A DNA stretch of 64,000 bases from positions 414,086 through 478,085 of the forward strand of contig NZ_VSKK01000002.1 of the NCBI RefSeq assembly GCF_008086205.1, in the 5' to 3' direction. The notes under the pieces were generated by a model that was not told the origin of the DNA, did not search any database, and saw only the letters and a program-made list of their open reading frames with translations. Positions 16,438 to 25,014 of the stretch are shown here, in pieces. Position 1 is the stretch's first letter. Every line of letters starts with the position of its first letter. Made by a program: the position numbers and the translations under genes. Origin of the DNA: Bizionia myxarmorum (GTDB taxonomy: Bacteria; Bacteroidota; Bacteroidia; Flavobacteriales; Flavobacteriaceae).

Positions 16438-16631
16438 TCATTTAGAAAGATTTTCTAATTTCTTCTTATGATTTTTAATCAGTGTTTTATAGATATTAAT
16501 GACAACGATACCAAATAAAATAAGGATGATGCCAACACAAATAAATTACTCAAAATTCCAAATATGCCTGCTACAGAAAAACTCATACAAACAACACCGC
16601 AGAGAATTAACGATTGTTTATCTGTTAGCAT
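16438..16631 (-). pseudogene. Small membrane protein gene with a -1 frameshift
   Basis: From the ATG at 16631 one frame reads MLTDKQSLILCGVV and a hydrophobic helix (VAGIFGIL), then runs to an early stop. From about 16545 the neighbouring frame reads GIILILFGIVVINIY followed by KTLIKNHKKKLENLSK and a stop at 16438. Joined, they give a roughly 65-residue protein with two transmembrane segments and a basic tail. The total length, 194 bases, is one base short of a whole number of codons. There is no long homopolymer or slippery heptamer at the junction. It starts 4 bases after the purB stop, so it was probably co-transcribed. The cause may be a real deletion or a sequencing error. Confidence 0.55.
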
Positions 16632-16634
16632 ATT

Positions 16635-17978
16635 TTAAATTCCGGTATAATTACTTGGAGTAATAGCTTTTAATTCGTTTTTAATAGCATCTGAAATCTC
16701 TAAAGTGTCAATAAAGTTAGAAATGGATTGCTGATTAATTTTAGCATTGGTACGGGTTAAACCTTTTAAAGCTTCATACGGATTTGGATAGCCTTCACGA
16801 CGTAAAATAGTTTGAATAGCTTCCGCTACAACCGCCCAATTATTCTCTAAATCTTCTGCAAATTTACTTTCATTCAATAAAAGTTTATTTAAACCTTTTA
16901 CAGTGGATTTAAAAGCAATAAGCGTGTGGCCAAAAGGAACACCTACATTACGTAAAACCGTGCTATCTGTTAAATCACGTTGCAATCTAGATATAGGAAG
17001 TTTGGCAGATAAGTGCTCAAAAATAGCATTAGCCATTCCTAAATTTCCTTCGCTGTTTTCAAAATCAATAGGATTTACTTTATGCGGCATAGCTGAACTA
17101 CCAACTTCACCTTCTTTAATACGTTGTTTGAAATAATCCATGGATACATAGGTCCAGATATCCCGATTTAAATCGATAATTATAGTATTAATACGTTTTA
17201 AATTATCAAATAAAGCCGCCATATGATCATAATGCTCAATTTGAGTTGTCGGGAAAGAGTGGTGTAATCCTAGTTTTTCTTGAACAAATTTACCGCCAAA
17301 AGCTTTCCAGTCTATTTGTGGATAAGCTACATGATGCGCATTAAAGTTTCCGGTAGCACCACCAAATTTAGCGGCACTTGGAATATCATTTAATAAATCA
17401 AATTGGGCTTCCAAACGCGTAACAAATACCTGGATTTCTTTTCCTAATCGGGTAGGAGATGCCGGTTGTCCGTGCGTTCTAGCTAACATAGAAATGGATT
17501 TCCAGTCTTCCGTAAGTGTTTTTAATTTGTTTAAAACTTCAAAATATTCAGGAACATAAACATCATTAAGTGCTTCCTTAATACTCAATGGTATAGAGGT
17601 GTTGTTTATGTCTTGAGAGGTTAATCCGAAGTGAATAAATTCCTTAAATTTAGAGATATTTAATGCATCGAATTTATCCTTAATAAAATATTCAACGGCT
17701 TTGACATCATGATTCGTTACTTTTTCAATTTCTTTGATTGCAGAAGCATCTTTAGATGAGAAGCTTTTATAAATAGCGCGTAAATCATCAAATAAATTGA
17801 AGTTGAAATCAGCTAATTGCGGCAGCGGAATTTCGCATAAGGCAATAAAATATTCAATTTCTACTTGAACGCGATATTTTATTAAAGCTTCTTCAGAAAA
17901 ATAAGGCGCTAATTTTTCAACTTTACTACGATAACGACCATCAATAGGAGAGATAGCATTTAAGGATGATATAGACAT
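16635..17978 (-). CDS. purB: Adenylosuccinate lyase
   Basis: The 447-residue protein matches the length of the family. It carries the fumarase/aspartase superfamily signature GSSAMPHKVNPIDFE near residue 290. The active-site histidine segments ARTHGQPASPTRLGKE and ATGNFNAHHVAYP are also present. The enzyme removes fumarate from SAICAR and from adenylosuccinate in purine synthesis and acts in the cytoplasm. The N-terminus (ISSLNAISPIDGRYRSK) is canonical and supports the start at 17978. A frameshifted small membrane gene follows directly. Confidence 0.97.
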   Translation of the reverse strand: MSISSLNAISPIDGRYRSKVEKLAPYFSEEALIKYRVQVEIEYFIALCEIPLPQLADFNFNLFDDLRAIYKSFSSKDASAIKEIEKVTNHDVKAVEYFIKDKFDALNISKFKEFIHFGLTSQDINNTSIPLSIKEALNDVYVPEYFEVLNKLKTLTEDWKSISMLARTHGQPASPTRLGKEIQVFVTRLEAQFDLLNDIPSAAKFGGATGNFNAHHVAYPQIDWKAFGGKFVQEKLGLHHSFPTTQIEHYDHMAALFDNLKRINTIIIDLNRDIWTYVSMDYFKQRIKEGEVGSSAMPHKVNPIDFENSEGNLGMANAIFEHLSAKLPISRLQRDLTDSTVLRNVGVPFGHTLIAFKSTVKGLNKLLLNESKFAEDLENNWAVVAEAIQTILRREGYPNPYEALKGLTRTNAKINQQSISNFIDTLEISDAIKNELKAITPSNYTGI

Positions 17979-18103
17979 GATTGTTGTTGTGTTTTAAAAG
18001 TTGCGAAGATACGCTTTTTAAGTAAAAATTTGAAACCTAATAGGTTAAGTTTTTCCATTTTTTAAGTGATTTAACGTATCTTGTCAAGGTTAATATGGTA
18101 CTT

Positions 18104-19084
18104 ATGAAACATCTTTTATCCATCAGTTTATTTTTAGTTTTCCAAATGAGTTTTTCGCAATTTTATAAAAAGTCTGAACCGTTTACACATACCTATTCCA
18201 TTGTTGCACGAGATTCGGTAACAGGGGAAATGGGCGTTGCCGTTCAATCGCATTGGTTCAGCGTTGGCAGTCTTGCTATTTATGGAGAAGCTGGCGTTGG
18301 CGTTGTTGCCACTCAAGCCATGGTAGATCCTACTTATGGACCCAAAGGCCTGGAGTTAATGAAACAAGGAATGCTGCCACAAGATGCTTTAAATAAACTT
18401 CTAGATGAAGATGGCGGCTCGGTTTTCCGACAAGTAGCTTTTTTAAATAAAAATGGTGATGTAGCAACACATACCGGAAGTTCTTGTATTGATGAAGCGG
18501 GTCATTATATTGGTAAAAACTTTTCAGTTCAAGCTAATATGATGTTGAAAAATACCGTTTGGGATGCTATGGCAAAAGCGTTTGAAACAACGAAAGGCAC
18601 ATTAAGTGTTCGTATTTTGGCTGCTATGAAAGCTGCAGAAGCTGAAAAAGGAGATATTCGTGGCAAGCAATCTGCCGCTATTCTAATTGTAAAACATGAA
18701 GCTTCAGGAAATAAATGGGAAGATACCGTGATGGACTTGCGTATTGAAGATAACGAAAACCCTATAGCTGAATTGGAACGATTAATGACAATTCATCGGG
18801 CCTATGATTTTATGAGTAAAGGTGATATAGCTATGGAAGAAGGTAATTCAATCGCCGCCGAAGGCTACTATTTATCGGCACAACAGCTTTTTCCAGATAA
18901 TTTAGAAATGCAATATTGGTATGCTATCAATTTATTAACCAATAAGGATATTGATAAAGCAATACCTATTTTAAAACGCGTTTTTAAAGCCGATTCTAAC
19001 TGGAAAATATTAACACAACGATTGGTTAAAGTCAATATGCTAACTATTTCTGAAGGAGATTTACAGATGGTTCTTAAACTTTAA
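18104..19084 (+). CDS. DUF1028 family secreted Ntn-hydrolase-like protein
   Basis: The 326-residue protein has a signal peptide (MKHLLSISLFLVFQMSFSQ). The DUF1028 domain (about 25-220) starts with HTYSIVARDSVTGEMGVAVQ and includes YGEAGVGVVATQAMVDPTYG and a processed-type Gly/Ser-rich segment. The C-terminal 100 residues look like a TPR-type helical extension (EGYYLSAQQLFPDNLEMQYW). An in-frame ATG three codons earlier (18095) is the alternative start. DUF1028 proteins have an Ntn-hydrolase fold, but no reaction is established for most of them. It is the first of three closely spaced plus-strand genes. Confidence 0.82.
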   Translation: MKHLLSISLFLVFQMSFSQFYKKSEPFTHTYSIVARDSVTGEMGVAVQSHWFSVGSLAIYGEAGVGVVATQAMVDPTYGPKGLELMKQGMLPQDALNKLLDEDGGSVFRQVAFLNKNGDVATHTGSSCIDEAGHYIGKNFSVQANMMLKNTVWDAMAKAFETTKGTLSVRILAAMKAAEAEKGDIRGKQSAAILIVKHEASGNKWEDTVMDLRIEDNENPIAELERLMTIHRAYDFMSKGDIAMEEGNSIAAEGYYLSAQQLFPDNLEMQYWYAINLLTNKDIDKAIPILKRVFKADSNWKILTQRLVKVNMLTISEGDLQMVLKL

Positions 19085-19107
19085 TTTTTCAAAATAAAAT
19101 CATACCT

Positions 19108-19581
19108 ATGAAAATATTAAAAAAAATCATACTGTTTTTATTAGTCGTATTTCTTATAGCTCAATTTTTTGGCCCTAAAAAAAACGATGGAACTTTAGCT
19201 TCTGTTGAACCCTTTTTACTTTCAACCAATCCACCGGAGGCCGTGGTTGCTATTTTAAAAGAAAGCTGTTTTGATTGTCATAGTAACTACACCAAATATC
19301 CTTGGTATTCTAAAATTACTCCTGTTAATTATTGGTTGGCTGACCATGTTAATGAAGGTAAAGAGGACTTTAATGTGTCCATTTGGAGTGAGTATTCAGT
19401 AAAACAGAAAGACCATAAATTTAAAGAATTAATAGAAACGGTTGAAAGTAGAGAAATGCCATTAGATTCCTATATCTTGACACACAATGAAGCTAATTTA
19501 ACAGACACACAAATAGCCAGCGTAATTGAGTGGTCAAAAAAAATGCGTATTATTTATGGCTTAAAGCCAAAAGGCGAATAA
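19108..19581 (+). CDS. Haem-binding domain protein
   Basis: The 157-residue protein has an N-terminal membrane anchor (ILFLLVVFLIAQFF). A single c-type haem motif CFDCH (about residues 50-54) is followed by SNYTKYPWYSKITPVNYWLADHV. This is the signature of the Bacteroidota haem-binding domain family (Haem_bd). It would sit at the periplasmic face of the membrane with covalently bound haem, probably in electron transfer. It lies 23 bases after the DUF1028 gene and 15 before a glycosyltransferase gene. Confidence 0.85.
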   Translation: MKILKKIILFLLVVFLIAQFFGPKKNDGTLASVEPFLLSTNPPEAVVAILKESCFDCHSNYTKYPWYSKITPVNYWLADHVNEGKEDFNVSIWSEYSVKQKDHKFKELIETVESREMPLDSYILTHNEANLTDTQIASVIEWSKKMRIIYGLKPKGE

Positions 19582-19596
19582 GTAATTCTTTCCGAA

Positions 19597-20829
19597 ATGA
19601 TAAAAAAACTAGTCATCATTGGTTGCGTATGGCCAGAACCCAAAAGTTCGGCAGCAGGAACACGTATGTTGCAATTAATGAATCTATTTTTATCTGAAAA
19701 TTACCAAATCACCTTTGCTACGACGACATCTAAAACAGAGAATGCCTTTGATTTATCAACCTTGGGAATTGCAGAAGTGGCCATCACTTTAAATGATGCT
19801 TCTTTTGATGATTTTATAATTTCTGAAAATCCAGAAATTGTATTATTTGATCGCTTTCTAACAGAAGAACAATTTGGTTGGCGAGTTTCTGAAAATTGTC
19901 CAAATGCCTTACGTTTATTAGACACTGAAGATCTTCACGGATTACGGAAAGCACGTGAGTTGGCTTTTAAAGCTTCGGATTCTGATTATAAAAAGTATCT
20001 TATAAATGATACGTCTAAACGTGAAATTGCGAGTATTTACAGATGCGATTTAAGCCTTATAATTTCTGAAGCAGAAATTGATTTGCTTCAAAACTATTTT
20101 AAAGTAGAACATGCATTAATATACTATCTACCGTTTTTATTAGAGCCTATTTCCGAAGAAAATAGTGCAACACTACCTGAATTTAATTTCAGAGCAAATT
20201 TTATTACTATTGGAAATTTCTTTCATAAACCCAATTATCAGTTGGTATTATATTTAAAAGAAGTGATTTGGCCTCAAATTAGAAAACGCCTCCCGCAAGC
20301 CGAACTTCATATTTATGGTGCGTATACCAGTCAAAAAGTGCTTCAATTACACAAAAAGCAAGATGGTTTTTTAGTGAAGGGTTCTGCAGAACATGTTCAT
20401 GAAGTGATGCAGCAGGCGCGTATTTGTTTAGCACCTTTGCAATATGGAGCTGGTTTAAAAGGGAAGTTGATTGATGCTATGCAAAATGGAACACCATGCG
20501 TTATGAGTACCATTGCAGCTGAAGGTTTATTCAGTAATTTAGAACCGAATGGTTTTATTTCAGATGATTCAAAAGAATTCATTGAAAATGCAGTGTCACT
20601 TTATACAGATGCATCTATTTGGAAATCTAAACAGGAAAATGGCTATTATATCATCAATAAACGGTTTAATAAAGCATTGTTTGAAACGCATTTCATAAGC
20701 GCTATTAATAGTGTTTTATTGGATTTAGAAACGCACAGACATAATAACTTCACAGGTCAGATGTTGCAGCATCAGTCGCTTCAAAGCACCAAATTTATGA
20801 GTAAGTGGATAGAACTAAAAAATAAATAA
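19597..20829 (+). CDS. Glycosyltransferase, GT-B fold, family 1/4-like
   Basis: The 410-residue protein has an N-terminal Rossmann-like start (KLVIIGCVWPEPKSSAAGTRM) with the segment typical of GT-B donor-binding enzymes. The C-terminal half has the diagnostic ARICLAPLQYGAGLKGKLIDAMQ and GTPCVMSTIAAEGL motifs of the nucleotide-sugar binding domain. It lacks membrane segments, so it is cytoplasmic or peripheral. It is not inside a polysaccharide cluster, so neither donor nor acceptor can be suggested. It may be co-transcribed with the haem-binding gene. Confidence 0.82.
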   Translation: MIKKLVIIGCVWPEPKSSAAGTRMLQLMNLFLSENYQITFATTTSKTENAFDLSTLGIAEVAITLNDASFDDFIISENPEIVLFDRFLTEEQFGWRVSENCPNALRLLDTEDLHGLRKARELAFKASDSDYKKYLINDTSKREIASIYRCDLSLIISEAEIDLLQNYFKVEHALIYYLPFLLEPISEENSATLPEFNFRANFITIGNFFHKPNYQLVLYLKEVIWPQIRKRLPQAELHIYGAYTSQKVLQLHKKQDGFLVKGSAEHVHEVMQQARICLAPLQYGAGLKGKLIDAMQNGTPCVMSTIAAEGLFSNLEPNGFISDDSKEFIENAVSLYTDASIWKSKQENGYYIINKRFNKALFETHFISAINSVLLDLETHRHNNFTGQMLQHQSLQSTKFMSKWIELKNK

Positions 20830-20869
20830 GCCGTTTCGTATTATTTCTCAAAATCCACGTGCTTTTTCA

Positions 20870-20877
20870 TAGCTTTG
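20870..20877 (+). promoter_or_regulatory. Candidate -7 element for the ABC-F gene
   Basis: TAGCTTTG matches TAnnTTTG and lies 19 bases before the start codon, implying a very short leader. No clear -33 TTG is present at the expected distance. Confidence 0.35.
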
Positions 20878-20896
20878 CAGCTTTAAAAATGACCTC

Positions 20897-22534
20897 ATGA
20901 TTTCAGTAGATAATTTAGCAGTAGAATTTAGCGGACATACCTTATTCAGCGATGTGTCTTTTACCATTAATGAAAACGACAAAATTGCCTTAATGGGTAA
21001 AAATGGCGCTGGAAAATCCACTATGATGAAAATTGTTGCGGGTGAACAGAAGGGAACCCGCGGAAATGTCCGTTTCCCCAAAGATGCCGTCATTGCTTAC
21101 TTGCCACAACATTTACTAACGGAAGATAATTGTACGGTTTTTGATGAAGCCTCTAAAGCATTCGCTCATATTTTTGAAATGCGTGATGAAATGGAGGCGC
21201 TTAATAAAGCGTTGGAAACTCGCACTGATTACGAGTCTGAAGAATATATGAATATCATCACCAAAGTTTCAGATTTAGGTGAAAAATATTACGCTTTAGA
21301 CGATGTTAATTATGATGCTGAAGTTGAAAAAGCCTTGGGTGGTTTGGGTTTTAAACGATCAGATTTTACCAGACAAACTAGCGAGTTTAGTGGTGGATAC
21401 CGTATGCGTATTGAATTAGCTAAAATGCTGCTTCAAAAACCAGATTTAATTTTATTGGATGAGCCAACTAACCATATTGATATAGAATCGGTTATTTGGT
21501 TGGAAGATTTTTTGTTGAATAAAGCCAATGCGGTCATGGTTATTTCGCATGATAAGGCTTTTATTGATAATATTACCAATCGCACGATTGAAGTGACTAT
21601 GGGTCGTATTTACGATTACAAAGCCAATTATTCACACTATTTACAGCTTCGTGAAGATCGCCGACTTCATCAAATTAAGGCGTTTAAGGAGCAACAGCGT
21701 TTTATTGCTGATAATATGGTCTTTATTGATCGTTTTAAAGGCACGTTTTCTAAAACGAATCAGGTGAATTCTCGTGAACGCATGCTAGAGAAATTGGAGA
21801 TTATTGAAGTGGATGATATTGATACGTCAGCTTTAAAATTACGTTTTCCAGCAGCGCAACGTTCAGGTGATTATCCCGTAACTATTAAAGATTTGTCGAA
21901 GTCTTATGGCGACCTAGTAGTATTTAAAAATGCCAACATGTCTATTTCAAGAGGTGAAAAAGTATCATTTGTTGGACGAAATGGTGAAGGGAAATCAACT
22001 ATGATTAAAGCTATTATGGGCGAAATAGATGTGGAAGGTCAATGTACTTTAGGCCACAATGTGAAAGTAGGTTATTTTGCGCAAAACCAAGCGTCTTTAT
22101 TAGATGAAGATTTAACTATTTTTCAAACCGTTGATGAAGTTGCCAAAGGAGATGTGCGTACCCAAATAAAAAACATTCTTGGCAGCTTTATGTTTAAAGG
22201 TGACGATATTGACAAAAAAGTAAGTGTCTTATCTGGTGGTGAAAAAACGCGCTTAGCTATGGTTAAGTTGCTATTAGAACCGGTGAATTTGCTGATTCTG
22301 GATGAGCCAACAAACCACTTGGATTTAAAAAGTAAGGACGTTTTAAAAGAAGCACTTTTAGATTTTGATGGCACGCTAATTTTAGTGTCTCACGATCGTG
22401 ATTTCCTTCAAGGTTTATCACAAAAGGTATTCGAATTTAAAGACCAACGCGTTATTGAGCATTTTGAAACCATTGATGATTTCTTAATCCGTAACCGTAT
22501 GGAAAACCTGAAGCAAATCGATTTAAAGAAATAA
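20897..22534 (+). CDS. ABC-F family ATPase (ribosome-associated type)
   Basis: The 545-residue protein has two ABC domains and no membrane segment. Domain 1 has Walker A GKNGAGKST (about 34-42), signature SGGYRMR and Walker B LILLDEPTNHID. The charged linker (LQLREDRRLHQIKAFKEQQR) marks the ABC-F family. Domain 2 has GRNGEGKST, SGGEKTRLA and LLILDEPTNHLD. Members act on the ribosome, as translation factors or antibiotic-protection proteins. Length and core-gene surroundings favour a housekeeping factor of the YbiT/EttA kind. The subgroup is not settled by inspection. Confidence 0.93.
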   Translation: MISVDNLAVEFSGHTLFSDVSFTINENDKIALMGKNGAGKSTMMKIVAGEQKGTRGNVRFPKDAVIAYLPQHLLTEDNCTVFDEASKAFAHIFEMRDEMEALNKALETRTDYESEEYMNIITKVSDLGEKYYALDDVNYDAEVEKALGGLGFKRSDFTRQTSEFSGGYRMRIELAKMLLQKPDLILLDEPTNHIDIESVIWLEDFLLNKANAVMVISHDKAFIDNITNRTIEVTMGRIYDYKANYSHYLQLREDRRLHQIKAFKEQQRFIADNMVFIDRFKGTFSKTNQVNSRERMLEKLEIIEVDDIDTSALKLRFPAAQRSGDYPVTIKDLSKSYGDLVVFKNANMSISRGEKVSFVGRNGEGKSTMIKAIMGEIDVEGQCTLGHNVKVGYFAQNQASLLDEDLTIFQTVDEVAKGDVRTQIKNILGSFMFKGDDIDKKVSVLSGGEKTRLAMVKLLLEPVNLLILDEPTNHLDLKSKDVLKEALLDFDGTLILVSHDRDFLQGLSQKVFEFKDQRVIEHFETIDDFLIRNRMENLKQIDLKK

Positions 22535-22657
22535 TCCATTTCCCTATTTTCCTTTTATAAATCTAATTCCTATTTCGCTATTTTATGAATACGAAATAGG
22601 AATTTCTTTTAGAAATAATTACTTTAGATACGCTTAAAATATTCTTATTTCTATCTC

Positions 22658-24229
22658 ATGAAAAACGCGACTATCTGTAAATTCTATTTACTGTTATTCC
22701 TGGTGGCATCTACTTTTCAAGTTCAAGCCCAAAATCAAGTTTCTCCAAAACAAATTGACTCTGTTGTTACGTTAGCCATGAGTAAATTCAACGTGGCAGG
22801 TTGCGCTATTGCTGTGGTAAAAGACGGCAAGATTCTTTTTGAAAAAGGCTATGGCGTAAAGTCCATGGATTCTAAAGAACCAGTTGATATTAATACGAAT
22901 TTTGCTATCGCCTCCAATAGTAAGGCCTTTACAACTGTTGCTTTGGCGATGTTGGTGGAAGAAGGCAAAATTAATTGGGACGATAAAGTAAAAACACATA
23001 TTCCAGAATTCACCATGTATAATGACTATGTGGAAGAGAATTTCAACATCATTGATTTACTCACGCATAGAAGTGGTTTAGGCCTAGGTGCTGGCGATTT
23101 AATGTTATTTCCGCAAGGTTCAGATTTTACGATTGCCGATGTTTTAGCCAATTTTAAACATTTAAAACCAGAATCGGCATTTCGTACTAAATGGGATTAT
23201 GATAATTTATTATATCTAGTGGCTGGTGAATTGATTGCTAGAAAAAGTGGCATGACTTGGGAAGCTTTTATTGCTTCACGCATTTTTAAACCTTTAGGAA
23301 TGGATAATTCCCATACCTCTTTATCCGAAATTATAGATACCAGTAATTTGTCCGCCTCACATTCTACAGAAACGGGCGATATGCGTGTAATTGATACCTT
23401 TGAAGACATGATTAATGGCGCAGCTGGGGGCATATTCTCTAATGTCAACGATTTATCGCAATGGTTGTTGGTTCAGCTAAATGAAGGTAAATATGGAGAT
23501 TCTCTTAAAACGGAATTATTTTCAAAGGAGAACCATTATGAAATGTGGAAAATTCATACGGTAACAGATGCCAATTCTAGTCCGCGTTACAACAGTCATT
23601 TTGCGGGTTACGGTTTAGGTTGGTTCCTATCCGATGTTAAAGGAAATATGCTAGTGGAGCATACAGGTGGTTTGCCAGGTATGTTGTCTGAAACACTCAT
23701 GATTCCCGATTTAGATTTAGGAATCGTAATTTTAACCAATACCAGTAATGATGGTGCCGGTGTGTTTTCATCCGTTTCTAAAACCATTGTTGACATGTAT
23801 TTAGGTCTTGACGATTTTAAATGGATTGACAAATACGCGGAGCATATGGCATCTAAACAAAGTGGGGCAGAGGATGCCGTTAAAAAAGTTTGGGATACCG
23901 TTGCAAATAATAAGAAAACTAAAATAAAAACAGCTAATTATATCGGTATGTATGAAGATGTTTGGTTTGGAAAAATGGAGATTTTTATGAAAGGCAAACA
24001 AATGTGGATAAAAAGTCTACGATCGCCATTGCTGTCGGGACCTATACAGTTTTTTAAAGATGAAACTTTCGCCGTTAAATGGGATTATCAAGATATGAAT
24101 GCAGACGCTTTTGTTATGTTTAGTATAGATGAAAACGGAAAAACTAATGGATTTACAATGAAAGGTATTTCGCCAGAAATCGATTTTAGTTTTGATTTTC
24201 AGGATTTGAATTTAAAGCGAATCGATTAA
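22658..24229 (+). CDS. Serine hydrolase, beta-lactamase class C / penicillin-binding-protein-like
   Basis: The 523-residue secreted protein has a signal peptide (1-24, ending VQAQ). The catalytic motif S-x-x-K is SNSK (residues 86-89), Y-x-N is YDN near 183, and an HTGG motif stands in for KTG near 345. A C-terminal DUF3471-like domain (about 420-523) contains YIGMYEDVWFGKMEIFMKGKQM. The family includes esterases, peptidases and D-aminopeptidases. Nothing here indicates beta-lactam resistance, and the natural substrate is unknown. Confidence 0.88.
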   Translation: MKNATICKFYLLLFLVASTFQVQAQNQVSPKQIDSVVTLAMSKFNVAGCAIAVVKDGKILFEKGYGVKSMDSKEPVDINTNFAIASNSKAFTTVALAMLVEEGKINWDDKVKTHIPEFTMYNDYVEENFNIIDLLTHRSGLGLGAGDLMLFPQGSDFTIADVLANFKHLKPESAFRTKWDYDNLLYLVAGELIARKSGMTWEAFIASRIFKPLGMDNSHTSLSEIIDTSNLSASHSTETGDMRVIDTFEDMINGAAGGIFSNVNDLSQWLLVQLNEGKYGDSLKTELFSKENHYEMWKIHTVTDANSSPRYNSHFAGYGLGWFLSDVKGNMLVEHTGGLPGMLSETLMIPDLDLGIVILTNTSNDGAGVFSSVSKTIVDMYLGLDDFKWIDKYAEHMASKQSGAEDAVKKVWDTVANNKKTKIKTANYIGMYEDVWFGKMEIFMKGKQMWIKSLRSPLLSGPIQFFKDETFAVKWDYQDMNADAFVMFSIDENGKTNGFTMKGISPEIDFSFDFQDLNLKRID

Positions 24230-24236
24230 GTTTTGC

Positions 24237-24911
24237 CTATAAGAAGTTTTTAAACAACTTTCTAACGCCTACCGTGGCATTTTCTTGGATTACGGTTGTG
24301 TTTTTTTGATTACCAATGGCAGGCTTCGGATCAATAAAATAGATTGGTGTTTTATTTGGCACATAATCCATAAGGCTTGCAGCCGGATAGACTTGCATGC
24401 TGGTACCAATAATAACTAAAATATCAGCTGTTGTACAAATTTCTATGGCATCTTCCATCATGGGAACGGCTTCACCAAACCATACAATATGTGGGCGCAT
24501 TTGATAACCGTCTTGACACACATCACCAAAATTAATATCGGTTTTACACGCTATAATTGCGTCTTCATTGAAGCTACTTCGTGCTTTTAGTAATTCGCCA
24601 TGCAAATGAATGACGTTTTTACTTCCGGCACGTTCGTGTAAATCATCCACATTTTGTGTAATGATGGTAATCTTATAATCACGTTCCAAATTGGCCAAAT
24701 CTATATGTGCTTGATTGGGTTTTACGCTTAATAATTGTTTTCGGCGCTGATTATAAAAGTCTAAAACCAATTCTGGATTCACTCGAAAACCTTGTGGTGA
24801 TGCCACTTCCATAACATCATGACCTTCCCATAAACCACCAGCATCGCGAAATGTATTGATACCGCTTTCGGCACTCATGCCGGCTCCAGTTAAAACTACT
24901 AAATGTTTCAT
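24237..24911 (-). CDS. NAD-dependent protein deacylase, SIR2 family (sirtuin)
   Basis: The 224-residue protein starts MKHLVVLTGAGMSAESG, giving the NAD-binding motif GAGMSAESGINTFRDAGGLW at once. TQNVDDLHERAG and the catalytic-histidine segment HLHGE follow. The open frame extends 59 codons upstream, but that part overlaps the divergent CHRD gene and lacks family similarity, so the ATG at 24911 is chosen. The usual four zinc-binding cysteines are not present in the C-x2-C pattern; only two spread cysteines remain between HLHGE and RPHIVWFGE. The enzyme should remove acyl groups from lysines in the cytoplasm. Confidence 0.9.
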   Translation of the reverse strand: MKHLVVLTGAGMSAESGINTFRDAGGLWEGHDVMEVASPQGFRVNPELVLDFYNQRRKQLLSVKPNQAHIDLANLERDYKITIITQNVDDLHERAGSKNVIHLHGELLKARSSFNEDAIIACKTDINFGDVCQDGYQMRPHIVWFGEAVPMMEDAIEICTTADILVIIGTSMQVYPAASLMDYVPNKTPIYFIDPKPAIGNQKNTTVIQENATVGVRKLFKNFL

Positions 24912-25014
24912 AGAGCATAAAAATATGAAATAGTGACTGAATAACATATTAAATGGATTTACGTTTTCAGATACTAGTTTAAATTGTAAATTTATAGCAG
25001 ATATAAAACATATT

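Noticed and set aside
22658..24229. Acquired beta-lactam resistance gene
   Set aside because: It has the serine hydrolase motifs but also a DUF3471-like tail and no mobile context; generic serine hydrolases are common in flavobacterial chromosomes.
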